Of a stretch of 64,000 nt of DNA, positions 7,859-15,862 are shown in pieces. Both the position numbers and the translations under genes were made by a program. The notes below the pieces were generated by a model. That model was not told the DNA's origin, did no database searches, and was given only the letters and a program-made list of their open reading frames with translations. The stretch comes from Chryseobacterium daecheongense (GTDB lineage: Bacteria; Bacteroidota; Bacteroidia; Flavobacteriales; Weeksellaceae), in the NCBI RefSeq assembly GCF_003729955.1, contig NZ_RJTX01000001.1, forward strand, positions 744,001-808,000, written 5' to 3'. Position 1 is the first letter of the stretch, and every line of letters begins with the position of its first letter.

Positions 7859-8752
7859 ATGAAAAAGGACATTAGTATTTTTGAGTTTCCTTTCAATCTT
7901 GGACTTACCAAAAAAGAGCATGAGACAGAACCCGGAGTAAAAAAACTTCCCGACTGGCTTAGGAAATTGGGGCTTCATCAGAAAATCAACCCCAAAAATA
8001 TCTTCAGATTGGACGGACCTGAATATGCAATGGATTATGATGAGGAAACCGGTGTCAAAAATCCTTACGCAATCATTGAATATGCTAAAAAGCAATCCGG
8101 GCTTATCCTGAAAAACTACCAAAAAGATACTTTTCATCTGATGTTGGGTGGTGATTGCAGTATCCTTATAGGAAGCGCTCTTGCATTAAAACAGCTTGGA
8201 AATTATGGACTATTTTATCTTGACGGGCATACAGATTATATTCCGCCAAGGCTTTCGCCAAGCGGAGGTGTTGCCGGAATGGATCTAGCTATTGTTTCAG
8301 GACTTGGGCATGAAAAACTGACAAATATTGATCATCTTAAACCTTATTTTTCAGAAGAGCATATTTTTTGTTTGGGAAATGCAGAAACGGATGATGAAGA
8401 ATATGTGGAGCAGATTCAGAATTCTGATATTCATTATTTTGATTTATATAACCTAAGAAAGAATGGTTTCAGAAAAACTTCTGAAGACTTTCTGAAAATG
8501 GTAGAAGAAAAGAATCTGGATGGATTTTTTATTCACTTTGATGTAGATGTTCTGAACGATAAAATTATGCCCGCCGTAGACAGCAGAATGGAAGACGGAA
8601 TTGATTATAATAATTTAAAAGATATCCTACAGCCTTTAATCGAAAATGAAAAGTGTTTCGGAATGGAAATCACTATTCTGGACCCGGATTATGATCCAAA
8701 CGGAGAGTTTACAAAGCCTTTTGTCAATAATTTAATTCAAATACTACAATAA
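7859..8752 (+). CDS. Arginase/agmatinase-family amidinohydrolase
   Basis: This ureohydrolase-family protein of 297 residues should bind two Mn ions and hydrolyse a guanidino or formimino compound. Metal motifs visible are GGDCS (about 98-102), DGHTDYIPP (about 121-129) and HFDVDVLND (about 223-231). The first motif has Cys where classical arginases have the metal-ligand His, a variant seen in some family members. The substrate could be arginine, agmatine or another guanidine. A link to Arg from cyanophycin breakdown is only suggestive, since that locus is about 6 kb away. Four more plus-strand genes follow closely. Confidence 0.85.
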   Translation: MKKDISIFEFPFNLGLTKKEHETEPGVKKLPDWLRKLGLHQKINPKNIFRLDGPEYAMDYDEETGVKNPYAIIEYAKKQSGLILKNYQKDTFHLMLGGDCSILIGSALALKQLGNYGLFYLDGHTDYIPPRLSPSGGVAGMDLAIVSGLGHEKLTNIDHLKPYFSEEHIFCLGNAETDDEEYVEQIQNSDIHYFDLYNLRKNGFRKTSEDFLKMVEEKNLDGFFIHFDVDVLNDKIMPAVDSRMEDGIDYNNLKDILQPLIENEKCFGMEITILDPDYDPNGEFTKPFVNNLIQILQ

Positions 8753-8763
8753 AAAGAAGATTA

Positions 8764-9369
8764 ATGAAGAAGACCATAAAAAGAACGTTCAGAGTATCCA
8801 AATATGTGATCTATAAAGAAACCCTTGTTGATTATAAGGAACACTTCTGGTCATTTTTGGGTGCATTTTTCGGAATCGGGATCATTGCTTTTATACAATC
8901 CCACACTTTATCTGCAACGGAAAATATATTTTTGATCGGTTCTTTCGGGGCATCGAGTGTTTTGATCTATGGAGCCATTCAAAGTCCATTGGCACAGCCC
9001 AGAAATCTTGTTGGCGGGCATGTGATTTCTGCCTTGGTTGGTGTAACGGTTTATAAGATTGTCCCTGATATTATCTGGCTTTCCGCACCTTTAGCCGTAG
9101 CTTTCTCCATCGTATTGATGCAATACACCAAAACTTTGCATCCACCTGGTGGTGCAACTGCTTTAATTGCAGTAAGCTCAACAGGAAAAATTCCGGAATT
9201 AGGATTTTGGTATGTCATATCACCCGTTCTATCCGGATGCATCATTCTTTTGCTGGTTGCTTTGTTTTTCAACAATATTACACCCAACAGAAGCTATCCA
9301 ACTCATAACAGATTGATGAAATTACTGAAGAAAAAACACCTGTATAAAATGAAAAAAGGAAAATTATGA
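8764..9369 (+). CDS. HPP family membrane protein
   Basis: This inner-membrane protein of 201 residues has four to five predicted membrane segments (roughly 28-50, 56-76, 82-102, 105-122, 143-168). The family signature is present as TLHPPGGATALIAV (about 123-136). HPP proteins are thought to be small transporters; some cyanobacterial and plant members carry nitrite. It starts 11 bp after the arginase-family gene, and its stop codon overlaps the next ATG (ATGA at 9366-9369), so these genes are translationally coupled. Confidence 0.88.
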   Translation: MKKTIKRTFRVSKYVIYKETLVDYKEHFWSFLGAFFGIGIIAFIQSHTLSATENIFLIGSFGASSVLIYGAIQSPLAQPRNLVGGHVISALVGVTVYKIVPDIIWLSAPLAVAFSIVLMQYTKTLHPPGGATALIAVSSTGKIPELGFWYVISPVLSGCIILLLVALFFNNITPNRSYPTHNRLMKLLKKKHLYKMKKGKL

Positions 9370-9710
9370 ATTGTCTTGAATGTGGCGAAAAAATAATCGG
9401 CCGGTCTGATAAAAAGTTCTGTAATGACGCTTGCCGAAATGCCTATAACAATAAACAGAACAAAGATTCTACGAATCTCATGCGGAATATCAATAATAAG
9501 CTCCGCAAAAATTACCGTATTCTCAGAGAAATAAATATTGACGGTAAAACTAAAATTCCAAAATCGAAGATGGATGGCTTGGGTTTTGATTTTGATTTCT
9601 TTACCAATCTGAAAGTATATAAGAACGGTTCCGAATATAAATTCATCTATGATTACGGTTATAAACTTTTAGATGATGATTTTGTTCTGATCGTTAAAAA
9701 TCAGGCATAA
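9366..9710 (+). CDS. Zinc-ribbon protein of unknown function
   Basis: This protein of 114 residues starts with a four-Cys zinc ribbon: C-L-E-C at residues 3-6 and C-N-D-A-C at about 18-22 (DUF2116-like). The rest is a basic linker (NKLRKNYRILREI) and a small beta-rich part ending in FVLIVKNQA. The ribbon and basic region suggest nucleic-acid or ribosome contact, but this is inference. The start overlaps the stop of the HPP gene by 4 bp. Confidence 0.78.
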   Translation: MNCLECGEKIIGRSDKKFCNDACRNAYNNKQNKDSTNLMRNINNKLRKNYRILREINIDGKTKIPKSKMDGLGFDFDFFTNLKVYKNGSEYKFIYDYGYKLLDDDFVLIVKNQA

Positions 9711-9733
9711 ATAAAAATTTCAATCCATCAGCA

Positions 9734-10645
9734 ATGAAAGAAGTAGTTTTAATTACCGGTGCCGGCGGAATGCTTGCTCAAGAGCTGTCCAGGAAGCTTG
9801 ACAGTAAATATAATATACGGTTTCTAACCCGGAAAAAGCATCACAATAATGACTATGAATGGGATATTCATCAGGGCACAATTGATGAAACTGCTTTTGA
9901 AGATGTACAGCACATTATTCATCTTGCCGGAGCCAATATTTCGGAAAAGCGCTGGACTGATGAACGTAAAAAAGAACTCATTTCCAGCCGTGTAGATTCT
10001 GCCCGATTGATTTTAGATACACTGAAAAAAAAGAATATTAAGCTCAAATCATTTATTTCTGCATCTGGCGTCAATGTGTATGGTACCGAAACCACAGAAA
10101 AAATTTATACGGAAGACGATGAACCCGGAAATGATTTCCTGAGTGAAGTGGTTGTGCTTTGGGAACAATCAGCAGATCAGTTTTTGAAAGAAAATGCTGC
10201 TGAAAGAGTAGTAAAAATACGAACAGCCGTTGTTCTTTCTGAAAAAGACGGAGCTTTAAAGAAGATGCTTCCGCCTATACAATATGGGGTGGGATCCCCT
10301 TTAGGCAGCGGAAAACAATATATGCCATGGATTCACTTGAAAGACATTTGTTCCATCTATGAATTTGCTTTAGAAAATCCGGCGGTAAGCGGTGCATACA
10401 ATGCTTCTTCGCCTCAACATACTACCAACGAAAATTTAACAAAAAATATTGCTAAGGTGTTGAACAAACCTTTATTTATGCCTAATGTTCCCGCTTTTGT
10501 TTTGCATTTGATGTTTGGTGAACTTGCTGATGCTTTATTTAAAGGTTCAAGAGTTTCTTCGCAGAAAATTCAGGACGCAGGGTTTACATTTGAATACCCG
10601 GATTTACAGGGTGCTTTACAGGATTTATTAAAAAAGAAAAATTAA
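9734..10645 (+). CDS. TIGR01777-type NAD(P)-dependent epimerase (SDR39U1/YfcH-like)
   Basis: This extended short-chain dehydrogenase of 303 residues has the dinucleotide loop TGAGGMLAQ (about 7-15), the HLAGANISEKRW motif (about 63-74) diagnostic of this subgroup, ISSRVDS and a C-terminal region ending in a DUF1731-like segment (FGELADALFKGSRVSSQK). The YfcH/SDR39U1 subgroup is conserved but its substrate is unknown. The second half keeps the MPWIHLKD motif. It is in the same direction as, and 23 bp from, the zinc-ribbon gene. Confidence 0.9.
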   Translation: MKEVVLITGAGGMLAQELSRKLDSKYNIRFLTRKKHHNNDYEWDIHQGTIDETAFEDVQHIIHLAGANISEKRWTDERKKELISSRVDSARLILDTLKKKNIKLKSFISASGVNVYGTETTEKIYTEDDEPGNDFLSEVVVLWEQSADQFLKENAAERVVKIRTAVVLSEKDGALKKMLPPIQYGVGSPLGSGKQYMPWIHLKDICSIYEFALENPAVSGAYNASSPQHTTNENLTKNIAKVLNKPLFMPNVPAFVLHLMFGELADALFKGSRVSSQKIQDAGFTFEYPDLQGALQDLLKKKN

Positions 10646-10654
10646 AATAAAATT

Positions 10655-11233
10655 ATGAAATCAATATTTTCATTGAGTCTTTGTGTATTATTATCGATGA
10701 ATGCTTTTAGTCAGAAAAAAGAAGCTTTAAGTTCTAAAGACAAAGCTGTTGCTGAACATTTTAAGAATGATTATAAAAAGAAGAATTATAAAAGATTTGA
10801 AGGAAAAATAACAGAAAAAGACAAATTATTTCAATTTGATGATAAAATTATTTACTATGATAAATCTGATAAAATCACAGCTTTATTGCTAAAAGAAGGC
10901 TTGATCTATCCACAGCTTTTAACGGATTATCAGATGCAAAAGTTTCTTGACGAAACCGAAGATAAAACCCAGAAAAGATTTTTGAAGCTACAAAAAGATC
11001 CGAAGGCTGGTTTTGATGTCAGTGGCATTAAATTATCCAATACAACCGAAGTTCCTTCCCTGAGTACCAATCCGAATATTAAAAGATTTAAAATTCAGTG
11101 CAGGGACAACAGGATTTCCAGTACACTTACCTATTTTATTGAGCTTTCCAATAAAGATGCAAACGATAAAACTTCTTTGGAGGATTTCATTAAAAAATCG
11201 AAATTGACTTATATTTATCAAAGACCGGAATAA
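10655..11233 (+). CDS. Secreted protein of unknown function
   Basis: The start of this 192-residue protein is a typical signal peptide (MKSIFSLSLCVLLSMNAFSQ). The mature part is Lys-rich and mixed alpha/beta, with no Cys pattern or catalytic motif that I recognise apart from a single Cys near 149. It is 9 bp after the epimerase gene and is probably the last gene of that run. It is likely periplasmic or surface-located; function unknown. Confidence 0.75.
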   Translation: MKSIFSLSLCVLLSMNAFSQKKEALSSKDKAVAEHFKNDYKKKNYKRFEGKITEKDKLFQFDDKIIYYDKSDKITALLLKEGLIYPQLLTDYQMQKFLDETEDKTQKRFLKLQKDPKAGFDVSGIKLSNTTEVPSLSTNPNIKRFKIQCRDNRISSTLTYFIELSNKDANDKTSLEDFIKKSKLTYIYQRPE

Positions 11234-11252
11234 ATATCAGACAAATAATACC

Positions 11253-11260
11253 TACATTTG
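11253..11260 (+). promoter_or_regulatory. -7 promoter box of the riboswitch-metE transcript
   Basis: TACATTTG fits TAnnTTTG and would start transcription near 11267, just before the riboswitch fold. It lies in the 3' arm of a small inverted repeat (GACAAAT 11240-11246 / ATTTGTC 11256-11262). No clear TTG is seen at -33. Confidence 0.5.
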
Positions 11261-11298
11261 TCCTGAAAACAGTTCTTTAACATACTTCATCAAACGGA

Positions 11299-11460
11299 AA
11301 AGGTTTTACTTAACGTAGATTAATAGGGAATCGTGTGAGAATCACGAGCTGTCGCGCAACTGTAAGTAACACGCCAAAGGTTTTGTCCGAGTATATCCAC
11401 TGCGAAAGCGGGAAGGATGACAACAACCGTTACAAGTCAGGAGACCTGCCTGTTCCGAAT
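11299..11460 (+). ncRNA. Cobalamin (B12) riboswitch
   Basis: The conserved landmarks appear in order: AATAGGGAA (11322-11330), the GAGCTGTCGCGCAACTGTAAG block (11346-11366), CCACTG with GCGAAAGC and GGGAAGG (11398-11416), and the B12 box AGTCAGGAGACCTGCC (11435-11450). It precedes metE, the cobalamin-independent methionine synthase, the classic target for repression by adenosyl- or methylcobalamin. The leader continues about 190 nt to the gene and should hold the expression platform. Confidence 0.95.
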
Positions 11461-11466
11461 TGACAA

Positions 11467-11524
11467 TGCTTTCGCGGTCTGAAGCTTTCGGTCATACAGA
11501 TGATACTTTTGAACGTATCTCATC
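11467..11524 (+). promoter_or_regulatory. Putative expression platform of the B12 riboswitch
   Basis: GCTTTCGC at 11468-11475 is a perfect complement of GCGAAAGC at 11402-11409 inside the aptamer, and flanking pairs extend it to about ten. It could compete with the aptamer fold. A second hairpin follows (GATGATAC 11499-11506 with GTATCTCATC 11515-11524, two bases bulged). There is no U-tract terminator, so control may be at translation or through another mechanism. Confidence 0.4.
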
Positions 11525-11648
11525 GTTAATGGAAAAATTACGTCCTTATTGTATCTTCTTTATTCCTTAAACTTTCTTTCTCCGACGGCATTGCGAAGCA
11601 TCTGAAGAGCTTTTAAAATCATTGTTTAATTTAAAAGTTTTAAAAGAA

Positions 11649-13964
11649 ATGCGAACGCACATTCTTGGCTATCCGCGTATTGGTAGCAACAGAGAACTCA
11701 AAAAAGCCTGCGAGCAATATTGGTCAGGCAAAACATCATTACACGAACTTCTGGAAGTTGGTAAAACCCTTACCAGCCAACACTGGAAATTACAGCAGGA
11801 AGCTGGAATTGATCTTATCCCCTGCAACGATTTTTCGTACTACGATCAGGTTCTGGACATGACTTTAACGGTTGGAGCTATTCCGGAACGTTATCAGGAA
11901 ATTGCGTCCCAAAAATCTGAGCTTGAACTTTACTTTGCTATGGCAAGAGGTTTTCAGAAAGATGGTTTAGACATTACAGCTATGGAAATGACCAAATGGT
12001 TTGATACCAATTATCATTACATAGTTCCTGAATTTCAGAAAAATCAGGAATTCAAACTATTCTCCGACAAGATCATCACTGAATTCATCACTGCGAAACG
12101 GTCAGGAGTTAATGCAAAACCCGTGATCATCGGTTTATTGACGTACCTTTTATTAGGAAAAGAAAAAGAATCAGGTTTTGATAAACTAGATCTAGTACAA
12201 AACTTACTTCCGGTTTATATCCGGATCATAAAAGAACTGGAACATCATGGTGCAGAATGGATTCAATTTGATGAAGCGTTTTTGGTATTGGATTTAAATA
12301 AAAAGGCAAAAGAAGCCTTTCAATTTGTTTACACTGAAATCAGAAAACAATTCCCTAATCTGAAATTCATTGTGGCCACCTATTTTGAAGGATTGAAAGA
12401 CAATCTTTCATTGGCGGTTTCATTACCTGTTGATGTTTTACATATTGATTTGGTTCGTTGCCCGGAACAATTGGATGAAGTTCTACATAGTATTCCTGAA
12501 ACATTGAGTCTTTCTTTAGGAATTGTAGACGGAAGAAATATCTGGAAAAATGATTTTGAAAAGTCTTTAGCTATCATTAAACAAGCTGTAAGCAAAATTG
12601 GTTCAAACAGAGTATTTATTGCACCATCCTGTTCACTGCTTCACTCTCCTTTCGATCTTGATTTGGAGAAAAATGAAGAAATTCTTTCACCTGAGATCAA
12701 ACAGTGGATGGCTTTTGCAAAACAGAAAGTGTATGAGATTGTTAATTTAAAAAAATTAGCTTCAGAAAATCCGGATTATAACACGTTACAAGCTTTAGCT
12801 GAAAATAAAAAAGCAATTGAAAACCGTAAAACCTCAACATTAATTCACAATCAGGATGTGAAAAACCGTGTTGATGTAACAACTGAAGAAGATGCAAAAA
12901 GAAATAATCCATTCAATGTAAGAAAAGAAATACAACAAGAAGTTCTCCAACTTCCGCTATTCCCAACAACGACTATCGGTTCGTTTCCACAGACGAAAGA
13001 GGTGAGAAACTGGCGTGCAAAATTCAAAAAAGGGGAACTTACCGCCGAACAATATGATAATCTGCTTAAACAGGAAACTGAAAGAACCATCCGTTGGCAG
13101 GAAGAAATCGGAATAGATGTATTGGTTCATGGTGAATTTGAGCGAAATGATATGGTGGAATATTTCGGGGAGCAATTGGAAGGATTTGCTTTTACTCAAA
13201 ACGGTTGGGTACAAAGTTATGGAAGCCGTTGCGTGAAACCTCCTGTTATTTTCGGAGATGTGCACAGACCAAATCCTATGACAGTTTATTGGTCAAAATA
13301 TGCCCAATCCTTAACTCAACAGTGGGTAAAAGGAATGTTGACAGGTCCAGTAACGATTCTTCAATGGTCTTTTGTACGTGATGATCAACCTCGTTCTTTG
13401 ACGTGTAAACAGATTGCTTTAGCCATTCGTGATGAGGTGAATGACTTGGAGAAAGCAGGAATCAGAATCATCCAGATTGATGAACCAGCGATCCGTGAAG
13501 GTCTTCCGTTAAGAAAATCTGAATGGCAGAATTACCTGAAATGGGCGGTTGAGGCTTTCAGAATTTCGGCAAGTGGTGTTGAAGATGCTACTCAGATCCA
13601 TACACACATGTGTTATTCTGAATTCAATGACATCATTCAAAATATTGCAGATATGGACGCCGATGTGATTACCATTGAATGCTCCAGAAGTCAGATGGAA
13701 TTGTTGAATGCTTTTGCAGATTTCAAATATCCGAATGAAATCGGTCCGGGAGTTTATGATATTCACTCTCCAAGAGTTCCGTCAAAAGAGGAAATGCTTC
13801 AATTGCTGAAAAAAGCACATGCCGTTATTCCTGCACAACAACTTTGGGTGAATCCAGATTGTGGCTTGAAAACCCGTCATTGGGATGAAACAGAAAAAGC
13901 ATTGATTGCCATGGTGGAAGCTTCGAGAGAAGCGAGTGAGGAGTTTGCTTTAGAGACTCTTTAA
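11649..13964 (+). CDS. metE: 5-Methyltetrahydropteroyltriglutamate-homocysteine methyltransferase (B12-independent methionine synthase)
   Basis: This enzyme of 771 residues from ATG 11649 (MRTHILGYPRIG) transfers the methyl group of methyl-THF-triglutamate to homocysteine to make methionine. A TTG at 11622 would add nine residues unlike the family start. The family's two-barrel layout is complete: an N-terminal barrel and a C-terminal catalytic barrel opening with FPTTTIGSFPQTKEVR. Zinc ligands are visible in THMCYSEF (His and Cys), ECSRSQ (Glu) and NPDCGLKTR (Cys), along with QIDEPAIREGLP. The B12 riboswitch upstream indicates that the enzyme is made when cobalamin is scarce. A terminator follows. 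Confidence 0.97.
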   Translation: MRTHILGYPRIGSNRELKKACEQYWSGKTSLHELLEVGKTLTSQHWKLQQEAGIDLIPCNDFSYYDQVLDMTLTVGAIPERYQEIASQKSELELYFAMARGFQKDGLDITAMEMTKWFDTNYHYIVPEFQKNQEFKLFSDKIITEFITAKRSGVNAKPVIIGLLTYLLLGKEKESGFDKLDLVQNLLPVYIRIIKELEHHGAEWIQFDEAFLVLDLNKKAKEAFQFVYTEIRKQFPNLKFIVATYFEGLKDNLSLAVSLPVDVLHIDLVRCPEQLDEVLHSIPETLSLSLGIVDGRNIWKNDFEKSLAIIKQAVSKIGSNRVFIAPSCSLLHSPFDLDLEKNEEILSPEIKQWMAFAKQKVYEIVNLKKLASENPDYNTLQALAENKKAIENRKTSTLIHNQDVKNRVDVTTEEDAKRNNPFNVRKEIQQEVLQLPLFPTTTIGSFPQTKEVRNWRAKFKKGELTAEQYDNLLKQETERTIRWQEEIGIDVLVHGEFERNDMVEYFGEQLEGFAFTQNGWVQSYGSRCVKPPVIFGDVHRPNPMTVYWSKYAQSLTQQWVKGMLTGPVTILQWSFVRDDQPRSLTCKQIALAIRDEVNDLEKAGIRIIQIDEPAIREGLPLRKSEWQNYLKWAVEAFRISASGVEDATQIHTHMCYSEFNDIIQNIADMDADVITIECSRSQMELLNAFADFKYPNEIGPGVYDIHSPRVPSKEEMLQLLKKAHAVIPAQQLWVNPDCGLKTRHWDETEKALIAMVEASREASEEFALETL

Positions 13965-13978
13965 TTGATATTATTTTT

Positions 13979-14007
13979 CGGGAGCCTTTTGGGCTCCTGT
14001 TTTTATT
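13979..14007 (+). terminator. Rho-independent terminator of metE
   Basis: GGAGCC and GGCTCC form a stem with a TTTTG loop, followed by a T-rich stretch (TGTTTTTA). Confidence 0.85.
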
Positions 14008-14068
14008 TAAGAAATTCAAACAATTTGTTATTTTATGAAAAATATTTTAGTTTAGATTTAAAAATCTA

Positions 14069-15085
14069 ATGACTAATTATTTTAATCAAATTTGCGAGTT
14101 CAGGCGAGATTATCCTATTACTTTAAATAATACCATAAGAACCGACAATCCAATTCTAGATGATGTTAAAAAAGCACTCAATAATTTCAAAATAGAACTC
14201 GAAAAAAAATATTTAAAATTCGAAGGCATTGATTTCAAAGTAGAAGTTTCAAAAGGTGCTTCTAATTTTCCAAACGTAGTTCATGTTTGCATCCTCCCAC
14301 CTAATCAAAAAGTTTCGAATGGAATTTATGTCGGAATATGTTTTGATGTTTCTGGAAAAGGAGCTGTAGTGGGTTGTATGGAATCGAAAACAAATCCTAA
14401 AGGTCTTAATACTCAAATAAGAAAAAAAAGAAAGCAAGTTCCAGAAATTGACGTTGATGGAGGTAGTTCTAGTACTAAATACAATAATGTTTTTGAAAAC
14501 CCAAAAGATTTTTATTACAAATTAATAGAAAATTCAGAGTTAGAAAACCATATAAGTAAATCTTTAAGTTTATGTTTATACAATTTAAACTTGATAAAAG
14601 CTTCCGAATATTTACAAACAAAAGACTATTTAAATTCAACCATTAACGAACACGAAATTGAATATTTTAATATAGAAAACATTCACGATGACAGAAAAAA
14701 AATAGCTGTAGAAATTCATGCAAGAAGAGGACAAAAAAAATTTAGAAAAAAACTTCTTGATTCTTATAATAGAAAATGCGCTGTGACAAATTGTGAAATT
14801 GTCGAAATGTTAGAAGCTGCACATATCTATTCTTTTAAGGGCTCCGAAACAGACAAAATACCAAATGGAATTTTATTACGTTCTGACATTCATACATTAT
14901 TTGATTTGGGACTAATTAGTATTAATCCTGAAAATTACTCAATCCAAGTGAGTGATAAAATTATGACGGATGAGTATTATTCTAACTTAAATAATAAAAA
15001 AATTAACCTACCAGAAAGGACTGAAGATTACCCAAACTTAGATTCTCTTAAATATCATTTTGATAACATTTTTGATAATAATTAA
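14069..15085 (+). CDS. HNH endonuclease with MrcB-like N-terminal domain (putative restriction enzyme)
   Basis: The N-terminal half (about 1-175) of this 338-residue protein resembles the DUF3578/MrcB_N fold that reads modified DNA: SKGASNFPNVVHVCILPP, then NGIYVGICFDVSGKGAVVGC. The C-terminal part (about 215-290) is an HNH nuclease of the HNH_2 type: C-A-V-T-N-C, AAHIYSFKG, NGILLRSDIHTLFDLGLISI. Such stand-alone fusions are generally regarded as modification-dependent (type IV-like) restriction enzymes. The gene is visibly more AT-rich than its neighbours and stands alone after the metE terminator, which suggests horizontal gain. No methylase, helicase or partner subunit is adjacent. Confidence 0.82.
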   Translation: MTNYFNQICEFRRDYPITLNNTIRTDNPILDDVKKALNNFKIELEKKYLKFEGIDFKVEVSKGASNFPNVVHVCILPPNQKVSNGIYVGICFDVSGKGAVVGCMESKTNPKGLNTQIRKKRKQVPEIDVDGGSSSTKYNNVFENPKDFYYKLIENSELENHISKSLSLCLYNLNLIKASEYLQTKDYLNSTINEHEIEYFNIENIHDDRKKIAVEIHARRGQKKFRKKLLDSYNRKCAVTNCEIVEMLEAAHIYSFKGSETDKIPNGILLRSDIHTLFDLGLISINPENYSIQVSDKIMTDEYYSNLNNKKINLPERTEDYPNLDSLKYHFDNIFDNN

Positions 15086-15157
15086 TTATCAATAAATAAC
15101 TTATTGTTTCTCAATTAAAAAGCTTAATTTTGCACCCCGAAATAAGGATTATCCATT

Positions 15158-15604
15158 ATGAAAAAATTAGGTGAATACAGAAAGCTTCTTGAGGTTGACA
15201 AAAATGTAACTTTAAAGGAACTGAAAACCATTTACAGGAATACAATGAAAGATACGCATCCTGATAAATTTATCAATGATGAAGCGGGAAAGCTGGAAGC
15301 TGAAGAAAAAAGTAAATCTGTCATTGAAGCCTATCATTTTTTGGTAAGCATTAATCCTGAAACGCAGGAAAAATTCAAGGAAGAATATACGGAAACAATT
15401 ACCAAATCGAATATTCAGGACTTTTATCTGGAGAAATCTGTTCTTACGGTTCAGCATTTGAACGGAAATATATATGAATACATCGGTGTTCCGAGAAATA
15501 CTTATATCAAAATGGTGAATGCAGATTCTCCGAGCCGTTTTGCAAGAAGACATATTTATGGAAGTTTTGTCTACAGAAAGTCCGGCGAGGTGATGGCAGA
15601 TTAA
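15158..15604 (+). CDS. J-domain protein with C-terminal KTSC domain
   Basis: The N-terminal part (about 5-65) of this 148-residue protein is a DnaJ domain with the HPD motif at residues 34-36, which stimulates DnaK ATPase activity. The C-terminal part (about 90-147) matches the KTSC domain: NGNIYEYIGVPRNTYIKMVNADSPSRFARRHI, with the final Y-R-K. KTSC domains occur in phage and bacterial proteins and near RNA-related proteins; the role is unclear. There is no Gly/Phe region or zinc finger, so it is a specialised co-chaperone. A terminator follows at 15651. Confidence 0.85.
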   Translation: MKKLGEYRKLLEVDKNVTLKELKTIYRNTMKDTHPDKFINDEAGKLEAEEKSKSVIEAYHFLVSINPETQEKFKEEYTETITKSNIQDFYLEKSVLTVQHLNGNIYEYIGVPRNTYIKMVNADSPSRFARRHIYGSFVYRKSGEVMAD

Positions 15605-15650
15605 GTATTGACTAATTCAGATTAATTTTCCTATTAGATTATAAAATATA

Positions 15651-15680
15651 GGCTTTCGGATAATTTCGGAAGCTTTTTTA
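15651..15680 (+). terminator. Rho-independent terminator after the J-domain gene
   Basis: GCTTTCGG and CGGAAGC pair with one G-T wobble around ATAATTT and are followed by TTTTTTA. Confidence 0.7.
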
Positions 15681-15761
15681 TTACTTACACTTTAAACACT
15701 CTGCTTGTCTTTTCGGAGAAATCCAGGTTGAATCCTTCAACTATTAAACACGCTGCCAGAT

Positions 15762-15810
15762 CCTATAATTTTTTGGGATTGCTTCTTCGCCTCGCTCAAC
15801 GTAATGACGA
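15762..15810. repeat. Interspersed-repeat remnant (REP-like)
   Basis: The stretch GGGATTGCTTCTTCGCC followed by TCGCTCAACGTAATGACGA is of a type scattered between genes in many bacteria (GATTGCTTCG...CGCAATGACG). It carries no coding signal. Only one copy is in the window, so its repeat status is from general knowledge. Confidence 0.4.
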
Positions 15811-15841
15811 AAAAAAGCGCATCATTTCTGATGCGCTTTTC
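15809..15841 (-). terminator. Terminator of the efflux operon
   Basis: AAAAGCGCATCA and TGATGCGCTTTT form a 12-bp perfect stem around a TTTC loop. The A tract on the plus side gives a U tract on the minus-strand transcript leaving the RND gene. Confidence 0.85.
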
Positions 15842-15862
15842 GGTTAATTATAGTTTCTATTA

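Noticed and set aside
11529..11570. A 13-codon open frame in the metE leader
   Set aside because: It is short, lacks Met codons or another attenuator-type feature, and the riboswitch already explains the leader.
12380..13265. Minus-strand frames inside metE
   Set aside because: They are shadows of metE codon use and have no family resemblance.
14069..15085. A larger defence island around the HNH gene
   Set aside because: The neighbours are metE and a J-domain protein; no further defence genes, CRISPR repeats or integrase are present.
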